A DNA stretch of 64,000 bases from Pseudobowmanella zhangzhouensis (GCF_042662685.1 NZ_JBHSYO010000008.1:372001-436000); one strand, 5' to 3'; counted from the stretch's first letter, positions 36,279 to 45,390 are shown. Numbers and translations are program-made. Notes: generated by a model from the sequence alone, not told the origin.

Positions 36279-37175
36279 CTATTCAGGTATCACCCAATAT
36301 TCTCCGCGGAACAGGCCACATTGTTGATACTCATCGTACATGTCCACCTGCAGCATCACCTGAGCTTTTTTGCCCCGTTCTAATTCGGCCAGATTTTCAT
36401 GTACCGTTTCAATATTGCACAAGCCCCGCGGACTTTGACTAATGGGGCGTGAATATTTGATATTGCCTTCGCCGAGCACAATCGCACCGTCCAGATTACG
36501 CTCGCGCATCATCAGGTAAATCATGCCCCAGCCGGTTAATACCGCTTGTGAATAAATGCTGCCAGCAAACATGGTGTTATGCGGGTTGATGTTCTTCACC
36601 AGTGACGCTCGCGTTTCCAGTGTTCGGCCGCTGTACTGAAATATCTTAATGCCCATCTGTTCACTGATGGGGATCCCCTCATGCCAGATAGTTTGCAATG
36701 CCGCACACCATTTAGGATGTAACATAATCGCATTGAGTTCGGTCAGTTGTTTGCGCATCTGCAAACGTTTCACCCCGCCCACATCGGCGGAAATTTCCTG
36801 TACGGCGTCATAACCGCAAGACTGAAAAAACGCCACCGACGTATCCCGACTATTGGTCACAATGCGCTGCACACCTTCACTACGCGCCACATTCTCCAAA
36901 GCCGACACGACCATTTTACCCAGGCCCTTGCCCTGCATATTGGCCGCCACTGCAATATGGCGCATCTGTGCTTCTTCCGAAGTATTAAAATGCAAACGCC
37001 CTACTGCCACGACCTCGCCACGGGAGTCAACAATCATACGATGGTGACTGACCTGCTCGTACTCATCTTTTTCTGAACCCTGCGGAAAATTCCACGGCTT
37101 GCGTAGCATTAACCAACGAAAATTATAATAATTTTCAAAGTCTTGTTCTGATTGTGGTGTCACGACTTTAAACAT
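36279..37175 (-). CDS. yiiD: YiiD-like GNAT acetyltransferase/hotdog thioesterase fusion
   Basis: Two-domain protein of 298 residues. The N-terminal half (1-145) is a GNAT domain with the acetyl-CoA loop VAANMQGKGLGKMVVSALE. The C-terminal half (about 150-298) is a hotdog thioesterase-like domain with INPHNTMFAGSIYSQAVLTGWGM. This arrangement and size match E. coli YiiD, which has been linked to malonyl-ACP decarboxylation and fatty-acid initiation (also named FabY or MadA); I state that from memory of the family. Divergent from the spermidine-synthase-like gene. Confidence 0.85.
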   Translation of the reverse strand: MFKVVTPQSEQDFENYYNFRWLMLRKPWNFPQGSEKDEYEQVSHHRMIVDSRGEVVAVGRLHFNTSEEAQMRHIAVAANMQGKGLGKMVVSALENVARSEGVQRIVTNSRDTSVAFFQSCGYDAVQEISADVGGVKRLQMRKQLTELNAIMLHPKWCAALQTIWHEGIPISEQMGIKIFQYSGRTLETRASLVKNINPHNTMFAGSIYSQAVLTGWGMIYLMMRERNLDGAIVLGEGNIKYSRPISQSPRGLCNIETVHENLAELERGKKAQVMLQVDMYDEYQQCGLFRGEYWVIPE

Positions 37176-37241
37176 ATAGTGGCACTGTACTCTGTTGGTT
37201 TTGGTGATCTACTGCACACCCCGAGAACGGAAGTTATATCA

Positions 37242-37985
37242 GTGTCCTTCGATCTAAAACAAGCCTTACAAGATGAAACCTTGTTACTGTTGCATCAGCA
37301 AAACGATGGCGAACGCCTAACTGTGTACCAGAATAATGCGTTCCGCTGGCTGCAATTAGGCACCATTGTGCAGTCCGTTATGAGCCTGCAGGAACCACAA
37401 AGGCCGATTCTTTCCTACCTGCAACCCCTGTTGCTGATTCCCTACCTGCGGCCGGATATTCAGCATATTCTGGAACTGGGCCTGGGGGGCGGGGCGATTC
37501 AGCGCTTTTTTGCCAATAAACCACAACAGGTGACAAGCGTCGAATGGGATCCGGGCATTATTGAGGTCTACCAACAATACTTTGCCATCGACAATGCCGG
37601 TACGGTTATTCAGGATGACGCAGCCCACTATGTACAGCAGGGTGAATTGGTTGACTGGCTGATAGTCGACCTGTTTAACCACGACGGAGCGAGTCCCTTT
37701 ACGTTTCACCAACTGTTTTACCAGTTTTGCGCCGCGCGCCTGACAGAACAGGGCATTCTGAGTGTTAATTTACTGCCGGAAACACCACTGCAAATAGAGA
37801 TAGTCAAAGAATTACTGGAAGGACTGTTTGCGCAGCCCGCCATGGAAATAAGACTGCCGGGCTATAAGAACCGCCTGCTTACCATCAGCAAAACCCCGTT
37901 ACCAGAATTGCGCTATTGCGACGCATTGGTTGACTATGCCAACCAACATCAACTGGATTTAAATCAGTTTCAAATCGTTAGCTGA
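37242..37985 (+). CDS. Spermidine-synthase-like methyltransferase-fold protein
   Basis: About 247 residues. I use the GTG at 37242 (VSFDLKQALQDETLLL), which has GGAAG about 8 bases upstream and avoids overlap with divergent yiiD; the frame runs back to 37152. The Rossmann core shows HILELGLGGGAIQRFF, VTSVEWDPGIIEVYQQYF and DWLIVDLFNHDGASPF, as in spermine/spermidine synthase-like proteins. It lacks the full set of polyamine-site Asp residues that I would expect in a true SpeE, so I do not assign an activity. Its last 16 bases overlap dtd tail-to-tail. Confidence 0.75.
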   Translation: MSFDLKQALQDETLLLLHQQNDGERLTVYQNNAFRWLQLGTIVQSVMSLQEPQRPILSYLQPLLLIPYLRPDIQHILELGLGGGAIQRFFANKPQQVTSVEWDPGIIEVYQQYFAIDNAGTVIQDDAAHYVQQGELVDWLIVDLFNHDGASPFTFHQLFYQFCAARLTEQGILSVNLLPETPLQIEIVKELLEGLFAQPAMEIRLPGYKNRLLTISKTPLPELRYCDALVDYANQHQLDLNQFQIVS

Positions 37986-38407
37986 AACGTGACAGGGCCA
38001 TCATTGATCAGACTCACCTGCATATCCGCGCCAAAACGACCGGTCTGTACTTGTATACCCGCCTCTCGGGCGCAATCAGTAAAGAAATGATAGAGGGCTC
38101 GCCCCTGTTCCGGCGTCGCGCCACGGCTAAATCCCGGGCGATTGCCTTTGCTGGTATCGGCCACCAGAGTAAACTGCGAGACCACCAGTACACTGCCGCC
38201 AGCCTGCTGTACATTGAGGTTCATCTTGCCCTGCTCATCGGCAAAAATCCGGTAATTGAGGATCCGTTCACATAGACGTCTGGCTTTTGCCTCATCATCC
38301 TCACGCTCGACACCAAGCAAAATCAGCAGCCCTTGCCCTATTTTTCCTACCGTTTGGCCATCAATATCTACCTGCGCCTGGCTGACACGCTGAATCAATC
38401 CAATCAC
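37970..38407 (-). CDS. dtd: D-aminoacyl-tRNA deacylase
   Basis: DTD of 145 residues, full length. It removes D-amino acids (and glycine mischarged on tRNA-Ala) from tRNA. Seen: MIGLIQRVSQAQVDIDG at the N-terminus, the S-Q-F-T-L active-site motif in VVSQFTLVADTSKGNRPGFS, and the cross-subunit NDGPVTFQL at the C-terminus. It overlaps pip by 4 bases (ATGA), so pip-dtd is an operon. Confidence 0.97.
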   Translation of the reverse strand: MIGLIQRVSQAQVDIDGQTVGKIGQGLLILLGVEREDDEAKARRLCERILNYRIFADEQGKMNLNVQQAGGSVLVVSQFTLVADTSKGNRPGFSRGATPEQGRALYHFFTDCAREAGIQVQTGRFGADMQVSLINDGPVTFQLTI

Positions 38408-39369
38408 GATGATGCTCCCTGTAAAAACGTCGCCAATTGCTCAGTGCTGGCGACAAACGCGGCGGCAATAAGCGGGTCACTGCCTGAATGCCCGGCATTT
38501 GGCACCATACACAAACGACTACTCGGCCAATGTTGGTGAAGCGTCACTGCGTTCTCCGCCTTACAGACCATATCGTAACGCCCATGGATCAGAGTTGCCG
38601 GTATGCCTGACAGCTGGTGAATATTTTCCAGAATATAGTTTTCTGCGACAAAGCATCCCTGCTTGAGATAGTGATGTTCAAGAATGGCCAACGACAGGCA
38701 GCGGTGATCTTCCTGCTGCATATCCGTATCGGTGGCATGCATCACCGCCACCCGGGTTTCCCAGTTGGCCCAGGCGCGCGCAGCACTGAGACGTGCCAGA
38801 TCATTACCTCCGTGAAACTGCTGTTGGTAATAATCAACAATTCGCTGGGTAGTCAGTGGGGAAGATATGCCCTGCACAAACTCCGGATAGTATTCAGCAA
38901 ACATTTGCGCCGCGGCGCCTTGTGGCGTCAGCAACCAGTCCACATCCTGCTGACGGGCGAGAAAAATGCCTCGCAGAATCATGGCCTGGACCCGCTGTGG
39001 ATACCGTATCGCATAAATCAATGCCAGCGTGCTGCCCCAGGAACCGCCGCTAACAACCCATTTTTCGATGCCAAGCATACTACGAATATGCTCAATATCA
39101 GCGAGTAGATGTTCTGTACTATTCGCCTCAACGTCCAAAAACGGCGTGGACTTACCGCAGCCGCGCTGATCGAAGCTGATCAATCGATATACCGCAGGAT
39201 TGAACAGACGGCGAATAAACGGCGAAATCCCACCACCAGGCCCACCGTGTAAATAAAGTACCGGCAGCCCGTCCGGGTTGCCGCTTTGTTCGAGATGCAG
39301 TGAATGCCCGTCACTGACACGAATTCGCTGCTCTGCGTAAGGTTTTAACGGAGGGTAAATTTGCGTCAC
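38404..39369 (-). CDS. pip: Proline iminopeptidase
   Basis: Alpha/beta-hydrolase of 321 residues, S33 family, cleaving N-terminal proline from peptides in the cytoplasm. Oxyanion loop GGPGGG (near 43), nucleophile Ser in GGSWGSTLAL (near 110), Asp in HGRYDMVCK (near 265) and His in NAGHSG (near 295) complete the triad. The start MTQIYPPLKPYAEQRIRVSDGH matches the family. First gene of the pip-dtd pair; divergent from the TM2-like gene. Confidence 0.95.
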   Translation of the reverse strand: MTQIYPPLKPYAEQRIRVSDGHSLHLEQSGNPDGLPVLYLHGGPGGGISPFIRRLFNPAVYRLISFDQRGCGKSTPFLDVEANSTEHLLADIEHIRSMLGIEKWVVSGGSWGSTLALIYAIRYPQRVQAMILRGIFLARQQDVDWLLTPQGAAAQMFAEYYPEFVQGISSPLTTQRIVDYYQQQFHGGNDLARLSAARAWANWETRVAVMHATDTDMQQEDHRCLSLAILEHHYLKQGCFVAENYILENIHQLSGIPATLIHGRYDMVCKAENAVTLHQHWPSSRLCMVPNAGHSGSDPLIAAAFVASTEQLATFLQGASS

Positions 39370-39447
39370 CGCGACCTGCCTGATTGTGCATTAGCGTTAA
39401 TTAAAGTAGCGTATACCTTAACGTGTAAATGTAACGAGGAGAACCCT

Positions 39448-39675
39448 ATGGCAGGGCAAGGATCAGGCGGTAACGTGTTAGCCGCGATTTGCAGTTTTTT
39501 TATTCCGGGATTAGGTCAATTGGTACAGGGCAGGATTTTTCCAGCATTGCTGTTTTTTGTGATTGTCAGCGTAGGTTATTTCCTGTTTGTGCTGATTATC
39601 CCTGCCATCATCGGCGGAATCGTGCATTTATGGTCAATTATCGATGCTGCCAAATTTAGGGGAGTCCCCGCATGA
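39448..39675 (+). CDS. Small TM2-like membrane protein
   Basis: 75 residues. The ATG at 39448 has GAGGAG upstream; the longer frame to 39361 overlaps pip. MAGQGSGGNVLAAICSFFIPGLGQLVQGRIFPAL has the PGLGQ-x-x-x-G turn of TM2-type two-helix proteins, then VIVSVGYFLFVLIIPAIIGGIVHLW. Function unknown. It overlaps the DUF2959 lipoprotein gene by 4 bases, so the two are made together. Confidence 0.8.
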   Translation: MAGQGSGGNVLAAICSFFIPGLGQLVQGRIFPALLFFVIVSVGYFLFVLIIPAIIGGIVHLWSIIDAAKFRGVPA

Positions 39676-40307
39676 TGCGCGCTCTGTCGTTAGTGGTGTT
39701 GCTGGGTCTGGCGGGTTGTCAGTCGGCGTATTACGCAACGATGGAGAAGTTTGGCATCGAGAAGCGCGATATTCTGGTCGACCGGGTTGAAGAAGCGAAA
39801 GACGCCCAACAAGACGCACAGCAGCAATTCAGTTCCGCATTGGAAGAATTCAGCACCCTGATTAACTTTGATGGTGGTGAGCTGCAAACGGTTTATGACA
39901 ACCTCAATGATCAGTATGAAGCCAGCAAAGCTTCTGCCGAGCGGGTCTCAGCCAGGATCGATAAAGTCGAGTCTGTCGCCGGGGCGTTGTTTGACGAGTG
40001 GCAGGACGAACTGGAGAAGTATAGCAATGACCGCCTGCGCCGTGATAGCCAGCAAAAACTGGCCGATACCCGCCGTCGTTACGACACCCTGCTGCGCAGT
40101 ATGCGCCGCGCCGAGAGCAAAATGGCGCCGGTACTGAGTGCCTTGCAGGACAACGTTTTATATCTTAAGCACAACCTCAACGCATCAGCGATTGGCGCTT
40201 TGCAGGGGGAGTTTGGTGGGATAAAACGGGATGTTGATCAGTTGATTAAAGACATGAACAAGGCCATCGCCGAATCGACAGCCTTTATCAACGCCATGCA
40301 AAATTAA
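39672..40307 (+). CDS. DUF2959 lipoprotein, coiled coil
   Basis: 211 residues. Lipoprotein signal MMRALSLVVLLGLAGC, with Cys near 16, then YYATMEKFGIEKRDILVDRVEEAKDAQ, the DUF2959 signature. The rest is almost all helical, Lys/Glu/Asp/Gln-rich with coiled-coil periodicity, and no cysteine. Cellular role unknown; probably periplasmic, anchored to a membrane, and possibly partner to the TM2-like protein encoded just upstream. A terminator follows. Confidence 0.85.
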   Translation: MMRALSLVVLLGLAGCQSAYYATMEKFGIEKRDILVDRVEEAKDAQQDAQQQFSSALEEFSTLINFDGGELQTVYDNLNDQYEASKASAERVSARIDKVESVAGALFDEWQDELEKYSNDRLRRDSQQKLADTRRRYDTLLRSMRRAESKMAPVLSALQDNVLYLKHNLNASAIGALQGEFGGIKRDVDQLIKDMNKAIAESTAFINAMQN

Positions 40308-40308
40308 C

Positions 40309-40332
40309 AAAGCGCCTCAGGGCGCTTTTTTT
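40309..40332 (+). terminator. Terminator after the DUF2959 gene
   Basis: AAAGCGCC, TCAG loop, GGCGCTTT followed by further T: an 8-bp stem between convergent genes. Confidence 0.9.
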
Positions 40333-40344
40333 GTGAAGAATATT

Positions 40345-41253
40345 CTACACACCGCTGTCGTCATCACGCATGGCTTCCGGTAAACGTTGCGACGCCTGCT
40401 TTTCCGCTTGGGTTTGATAACGTTCAGCAAAGTACTCCAGTTGAACGGTAAATTCCGCGCCCAATAACACGATAATCCAGCTCATATAGATCCAGACAAA
40501 CAAAATGGGAATCGCCGCCAGTGCACCGTATATCACCTGATAGGACGGAAAGCTCGCCACATACAGGGCAAAACCCTTTTTGGATAACTCGAACAATATG
40601 GCTGCCAATAGTGCGCCACCCACCGCATGCTTGGCCCGCACCTGTTTATTGGGCACCACCATATACAGAATAATGAAGGTTCCCAGTGAGGTGACGAAAG
40701 GTACCAGCTTGAGTAATAACGTGGTGATGCCGGGGGTGTAATCTTCCGCATATTTTGCCAGTGCCAGCAGATAGGACGAAGCTGCCAGCCCGGAGCCAAT
40801 CAACAAAGGCCCCAGGGTCAACACCATCCAATAGATGGCAAAGGTGAAAATCAGCCGCCGTTCACTGGGGGTTTGCCAGATATGGTTAAGGGTTTTATCT
40901 ACATTGGAAATCAGCAGTAACGCCACCAGCACCAAAAACAAAATCCCCACCGTGCCCATTTGCGAAGCATTGGCGACAAACTCCGTTACATACTGTTGCA
41001 CCACGCCACCGGCATGGGGCACAAAGTTCTCAAAAATAAAGGACTCGAGGGCGGCGCGCCCTTCGGCAAACGCGGGGAAGGCCTGCAAGATGGTGAAAAA
41101 CACCATAATAAACGGTACCAGCGACAACAATGTCACGTAGGCGAGGTTACCTGCCGATACCGTAATGCGATCCTGTACGCAACGCCGCTGCAACGCCTGC
41201 AGGAATTGTTTGCTTAACGCCAGTTTATCAACCGGCTCGCCAGAAGCTTGCAC
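40345..41253 (-). CDS. yihY: YihY/BrkB-family inner-membrane protein
   Basis: 302 residues, about six membrane helices, YihY/UPF0761 family. Conserved features are SAGNLAYVTLLSLVPFIMVFF near the first helix, NHIWQTPSERR in a cytoplasmic loop and PILFVWIYMSWIIVLLGAEF near the last helix. Once called ribonuclease BN by mistake; true function is unknown. Hydrophilic C-terminal tail of about 30 residues. Monocistronic, 65 bases from metF. Confidence 0.92.
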   Translation of the reverse strand: MQASGEPVDKLALSKQFLQALQRRCVQDRITVSAGNLAYVTLLSLVPFIMVFFTILQAFPAFAEGRAALESFIFENFVPHAGGVVQQYVTEFVANASQMGTVGILFLVLVALLLISNVDKTLNHIWQTPSERRLIFTFAIYWMVLTLGPLLIGSGLAASSYLLALAKYAEDYTPGITTLLLKLVPFVTSLGTFIILYMVVPNKQVRAKHAVGGALLAAILFELSKKGFALYVASFPSYQVIYGALAAIPILFVWIYMSWIIVLLGAEFTVQLEYFAERYQTQAEKQASQRLPEAMRDDDSGV

Positions 41254-41318
41254 ACCTTAACCCTTTCAAAGAAATTAACACTTTGAATATACATGGGTTT
41301 TACATAAAGCCCAATGGC

Positions 41319-42203
41319 TTAGCCGGCGCGCTGCCCCAGCATATGGCAAATCGCGTAGCTCAGTTCGCTACGGTTAAGCGTGTAAAAATGGAAGTCCCGC
41401 ACCCCTTCTTTGGCCAGCACTTTGACCATATCCATTGCAATATTGGCACCTAACAGATTTCGCGTGGTTTGATCATCATCATCCAGTCCGCTGAATTGCT
41501 TATGCAGCCAATCTGGCACGTGCACATTAGTCATGCCCGCAAACCTTACCAGCGTCTGGTAGTTGGTTACCGGTAAGATGCCTGGAATGATTTCCAAATC
41601 AATTCCGGCTGCCGCTGCCCGATCGCGGAAGCGCAGGAAGACTTCGGCATCAAAGAAAAATTGCGTGATAGCCGTGCTGGCACCCGCTTCAGCTTTTTTG
41701 CGCAGGTTGAGTAAATCAAACTGACTATTGGGCGCTTCCGGATGTACCTCTGGGTAGGCCGCAACGGTCACATCAAAATCGGCGACATCTTTGAGCAGCC
41801 TGACTAAATCCACCGCATACATCTCTGGCTTGCCCATCCCTTGCGGTAAATCCCCCCGCAGCGCCACGATACGGCGAATGCCGTTGTCCCAGTAATCTTT
41901 GGCAATCGCACGAAGTTCATCCGCGCTGGCATCCACGCAGGTCAAATGGGGGGCGGTAGTTACACCTGTTTCATGGTGTATTTGTTTCACGATATCGTGG
42001 GTGCGATCCCGCTCACCGCTATTGGCGCCATAAGTGACCGACATAAATTTGGGTTTCAATGGCGCCAATCGTTCTACCGACTTCCACAGGGTCTTTTCCA
42101 TCTGCTCGGTACGCGGCGGGAAGAACTCAAAGCTCACATTAATATTGCGTAATTCGGACACTGACTGATTCAGTGCATCAATGCCCTGGGCGTATGACAC
42201 CAT
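41319..42203 (-). CDS. metF: Methylenetetrahydrofolate reductase
   Basis: FAD-dependent TIM-barrel reductase of 294 residues (E. coli 296). It makes 5-methyl-tetrahydrofolate for the last step of methionine synthesis. Seen: NVSFEFFPPRTEQMEKTLW at the N-terminus (catalytic Glu in FEFFPP), SVTYGANSGERDRT, and RIVALRGDLPQG. Its start is 2 bases after the metB stop, so metB-metF are cotranscribed and probably share the MetJ-controlled promoter. Confidence 0.97.
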   Translation of the reverse strand: MVSYAQGIDALNQSVSELRNINVSFEFFPPRTEQMEKTLWKSVERLAPLKPKFMSVTYGANSGERDRTHDIVKQIHHETGVTTAPHLTCVDASADELRAIAKDYWDNGIRRIVALRGDLPQGMGKPEMYAVDLVRLLKDVADFDVTVAAYPEVHPEAPNSQFDLLNLRKKAEAGASTAITQFFFDAEVFLRFRDRAAAAGIDLEIIPGILPVTNYQTLVRFAGMTNVHVPDWLHKQFSGLDDDDQTTRNLLGANIAMDMVKVLAKEGVRDFHFYTLNRSELSYAICHMLGQRAG

Positions 42204-42205
42204 GC

Positions 42206-43369
42206 TTAATTCTCCACGACGGCGTTTAACGCCTGAGTTAAATCTGTGACTAAATCTTCTGCCTGTTCGATGCCCACTGACAAGCGCAGCAACGTCGGCC
42301 CAATGCCAGCCAGTGCCTGCGCTTCGGCATCCATCGAACGGTGTGTCATGGTGGATGGATAACAGATCAGAGACTCTGTGCCCCCCAGTGATTCCGCAAC
42401 ACTAAATAACTGCACATGCTTAAGCAGTGTCTCGACTTGCTCTAGGCCACCATGCAGTTCAAAACTGATCATGCCACCAAAGCCTTTTTGCTGGGCTTTA
42501 GCGATGTCGTGACCTGGATGAGAACTCAATCCCGGGTAATAAACCTTACTCACCGCCGGGTGCGACGTCAGCAGTGCCACGAGTTGCCCGGCGTTTTCCT
42601 GATGCACTCGCATACGAGCCCCAAGACTGCGTACCCCTCGAAGGATCATGTAGTTATTAAGTCCCGAGCAATCGGTAAGGCCCAGACAATTGGCCCACCA
42701 GTGCAGATTTTCCGCCACCTCAGCATCGGAGCAGACCACTACCCCGCCCAGCGCATCACTGTGACCATTGATGTATTTGGTGGTGGAATGCAGGGCAAAA
42801 TCCGCCCCCAAAGCCAGGGGTTGTTGCAGGATAGGTGATAAAAATGTGTTATCCACCACAACCTTAGCCCCCACCGTTCGGGCTTTGCGGCATGTTGCGG
42901 CAATATCCACGATACGCAGCAAAGGATTACTGGGCGTCTCTAACCACACCATCGCTGGCTTATCTGCGATCGCTGCGTCGAAGGCCGCAGTATCAGTCTG
43001 ATCGACTATCACCAATTCAAACTGGCCCTTGGCTGCCAATGCTTTAAATAAACGCAGACTGCCACCGTAGGCATCATGGGGAACCACCAGTTTATCGCCC
43101 GCATTAAGCAACTGCATCAGCAGCGTAATAGCGGCCAGGCCACAGTTAGTGACGATAGCCCCCTGCCCGCCTTCGAGATTATTCAGGGTTTGTTCCAATA
43201 ACTGAGTGTTCGGGTTGCCGCCCCGTGCGTAATCAAATTGCGGCGCCGCCTTAAAATCCGCGAATGCAAAATTGCTGCTTAGATAAATAGGTGGCACCAC
43301 CGCGCCATGAGCGCTATCCGATTCGATTCCGGTTCGCACCGCCAGCGTTTGTGCAGAATATTTTGCCAT
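42206..43369 (-). CDS. metB: Cystathionine gamma-synthase
   Basis: PLP enzyme of about 387 residues, Cys/Met metabolism family. It joins O-succinyl-homoserine (or acetyl ester) to cysteine. PLP lysine lies in HSTTKYINGHSDALGG; YARGGNPNTQLLEQ and SLGGTESLICYPSTMTH are typical. I take MAKYSAQTLAVRTG (43369) as the start because GGTG lies just before; ATGs at 43375 and 43381 are possible. No fused or adjacent metL follows; metF does. The similar enzyme MetC cannot be fully excluded, but MetJ boxes and metF favour metB. Confidence 0.9.
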   Translation of the reverse strand: MAKYSAQTLAVRTGIESDSAHGAVVPPIYLSSNFAFADFKAAPQFDYARGGNPNTQLLEQTLNNLEGGQGAIVTNCGLAAITLLMQLLNAGDKLVVPHDAYGGSLRLFKALAAKGQFELVIVDQTDTAAFDAAIADKPAMVWLETPSNPLLRIVDIAATCRKARTVGAKVVVDNTFLSPILQQPLALGADFALHSTTKYINGHSDALGGVVVCSDAEVAENLHWWANCLGLTDCSGLNNYMILRGVRSLGARMRVHQENAGQLVALLTSHPAVSKVYYPGLSSHPGHDIAKAQQKGFGGMISFELHGGLEQVETLLKHVQLFSVAESLGGTESLICYPSTMTHRSMDAEAQALAGIGPTLLRLSVGIEQAEDLVTDLTQALNAVVEN

Positions 43370-43383
43370 GCTCATCACCATAT

Positions 43384-43399
43384 GGACGTTTAGACGTCT
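43384..43399. promoter_or_regulatory. Met boxes at the metB promoter
   Basis: Two adjacent 8-bp MetJ sites, GGACGTTT and a perfect AGACGTCT, 15-30 bases before the metB start codon. MetJ with S-adenosylmethionine binds tandem met boxes as dimers, so this should repress metB-metF. Confidence 0.85.
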
Positions 43400-43419
43400 A
43401 AACTACCGAACGGTTTACA

Positions 43420-43443
43420 GGCCGTCAAGATGTTTAGCCGTCT
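43420..43443. promoter_or_regulatory. Met boxes at the metJ side
   Basis: Three contiguous 8-bp units, GGCCGTCA, AGATGTTT and AGCCGTCT (5, 6 and 7 matches to AGACGTCT), about 90-115 bases before metJ. They point to MetJ autoregulation. Confidence 0.75.
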
Positions 43444-43534
43444 AAAGTTGACGAAAATTACCAGCCAAGTAGAATTTGCTGCATTAATCAGTAGCTCAGT
43501 TACTGACCGAATAACAAATAAAGAGAATAAGCCA

Positions 43535-43852
43535 ATGGCAAAATGGAATGGCGAGTACATCCACCCTTACGCTGAGCACGGTAAGAAAGCAGAACAAGTC
43601 AAAAAAGTGACCGTGTCTATCCCGCTCAATGTGTTGAAAGTGCTGACCGATGAGCGCACCCGCAGACAAGTGAATAACCTGCGTCACGCGACCAATTCAG
43701 AATTATTGTGTGAGGCGTTTCTGCATGCCTTTACCGGCCAACCGTTACCCGATGACGATGACCTGCGTAAAGACAATCCAAACCGGATCCCCAAGGCAGC
43801 CCGTGAACTGATGGCTGCTATGGGGGTTGAGATTAACGAAGACGACGATTAA
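43535..43852 (+). CDS. metJ: Methionine repressor MetJ
   Basis: Ribbon-helix-helix repressor of 105 residues, the same length as E. coli MetJ. Start is MAKWNGEYIHPYAEHGKKAEQ at 43535; the frame is open back to 43430 but that part would cover the met boxes. The DNA-binding strand is KKVTVSIPLNVLKVL, followed by ERTRRQVNNLRHATNSELLCEAFLHAF. It uses S-adenosylmethionine as corepressor and binds the boxes in the 165-base gap to metB. It ends overlapping the amidase gene by 4 bases tail-to-tail. Confidence 0.98.
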   Translation: MAKWNGEYIHPYAEHGKKAEQVKKVTVSIPLNVLKVLTDERTRRQVNNLRHATNSELLCEAFLHAFTGQPLPDDDDLRKDNPNRIPKAARELMAAMGVEINEDDD

Positions 43853-45390
43853 TTGGCAATGGCGGGCGGGCGACGAACTAATGTTGCCTGCTCAAAGCCA
43901 TAAGCCGCCTCAATCAGCACTGGCTCTGCCAACTTACCCGCAAAGAAAGACAAGCCGACCGGCATACCCTGTATATATCCCATAGGGACGGTAATATGCG
44001 GATAGCCTGCAATCGCAGCCGGTGAACTGGCCGCACCTAAATAATTGTCACCATTGATATGGTCGATAGACCAGGCTGCCTGATTACTCGGGGCAATCAG
44101 CATATCCAGCTTATGCTGACTAAGTGCCGCATCAATCCCATCAGCCTGCGCCATTTTTTTCAGCGCACTGAGTTTGCGTTGATACTCCTCAGGGCTAAAC
44201 GGTGGGGTCATCGCCGCCTCAAAGATTTCCTGTCTGAAATACGGCATTTCCTGCTCTGCATGGGACTGATTAAACGCGATCAGCGCCTGCATGGTTTTAG
44301 GTACGCCATCCCCGGTAGTTGCCAGATACGCCTCTAAATCCGGTTTGAATTCCTGTAACAGAATCTTGTATTCCAAATCGCCCCAGCTTTCGTAATCCGC
44401 CAGTTCAACGTTATCAACGATAACGGCGCCCTGCGCTTTAAGCACCGCCAGTTGCTGTTCAAACAGCACATCCACATCGTCGTGATAGCCACCAAGCTGG
44501 CGCACAATGCCAATACGTTTACCTTTAAGACCATCCGCTTTCAGATGGCGCAGATAATCCATCTGCCCCTTTTCTGCCTGCGCATCGTTACCATCGTACA
44601 CTGCCATTGCTTGCAGCAATGCCACCGCCCCGGCGACCGTGCGGGCCATAGGGCCCGCCGTATCCTGGCTGTGTGAGATGGGAATAATCCCATCACGGCT
44701 AACCAGACCTAATGTTGGCTTAATCCCCACGATACCGTTGATTGACGAGGGGCAGGTCACTGAACCATCGGTTTCAGTGCCGACAGCCAGCAAGGTAAAA
44801 TCTGCGGCGACGGCCACACCAGAACCGGAACTTGACCCACACGGACTACGATTGAAATCATAAGCATTGCGGGTCTGGCCATACATACCAGACCATCCGC
44901 TGCTACTGCGGCTGGAGCGGAAGTTTGCCCACTCACTCAGGTTGGTTTTGCCCAGAATAATCGCGCCCGCTTCACGTAACCGCGCAACCAGAAACGCATC
45001 ATCTGCCGGGACATTATTTTTCAGCGCCAGCGACCCGGCACTATTGCTCATGCCATCACCGGTATCGATGTTGTCCTTTAGCACCACCGGAATACCGTGT
45101 AACGGTCCCCGCACCTTACCCTGAGCGCGCTCAGCGTCTAATTGCCGCGCTTGCGCCAGCGCCTCCGGACTGAGTTGTGAGATTGAATTGGTGCTGTCGC
45201 TCGCCTGATCCAACGTTTTAATACGCTGTTGATAATAGGCCACCAGTTCGGCGCTGGTGATTTCACCGCTGATTAGCTTAGCTTGCGCCTGTTGCCAGCT
45301 TAAGTTGCTGAAATCCTGTGCGGCGCTGACTGCGCCACTGATACTTGCCAACGCTAATCCCAGCGCCGTGAGTTTTCCCGCCAGTTTCAT
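43849..45390 (-). CDS. Exported amidase-signature hydrolase
   Basis: About 513 residues. The ATG at 45390 (MKLAGKLTALGLALASISGAVSA) gives a Sec signal peptide; the ATG at 45423 adds 11 residues. Amidase-signature triad: Lys in VVLKDNIDTGDG, cis-Ser in SPCGSSSGSGVAVAAD, and nucleophile Ser in GTETDGSVTCPSS. LSQDTAGPMARTV is also typical. It is therefore a periplasmic amidase of unknown substrate, not GatA, which is cytoplasmic. Transcribed alone. Confidence 0.88.
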   Translation of the reverse strand: MKLAGKLTALGLALASISGAVSAAQDFSNLSWQQAQAKLISGEITSAELVAYYQQRIKTLDQASDSTNSISQLSPEALAQARQLDAERAQGKVRGPLHGIPVVLKDNIDTGDGMSNSAGSLALKNNVPADDAFLVARLREAGAIILGKTNLSEWANFRSSRSSSGWSGMYGQTRNAYDFNRSPCGSSSGSGVAVAADFTLLAVGTETDGSVTCPSSINGIVGIKPTLGLVSRDGIIPISHSQDTAGPMARTVAGAVALLQAMAVYDGNDAQAEKGQMDYLRHLKADGLKGKRIGIVRQLGGYHDDVDVLFEQQLAVLKAQGAVIVDNVELADYESWGDLEYKILLQEFKPDLEAYLATTGDGVPKTMQALIAFNQSHAEQEMPYFRQEIFEAAMTPPFSPEEYQRKLSALKKMAQADGIDAALSQHKLDMLIAPSNQAAWSIDHINGDNYLGAASSPAAIAGYPHITVPMGYIQGMPVGLSFFAGKLAEPVLIEAAYGFEQATLVRRPPAIAN

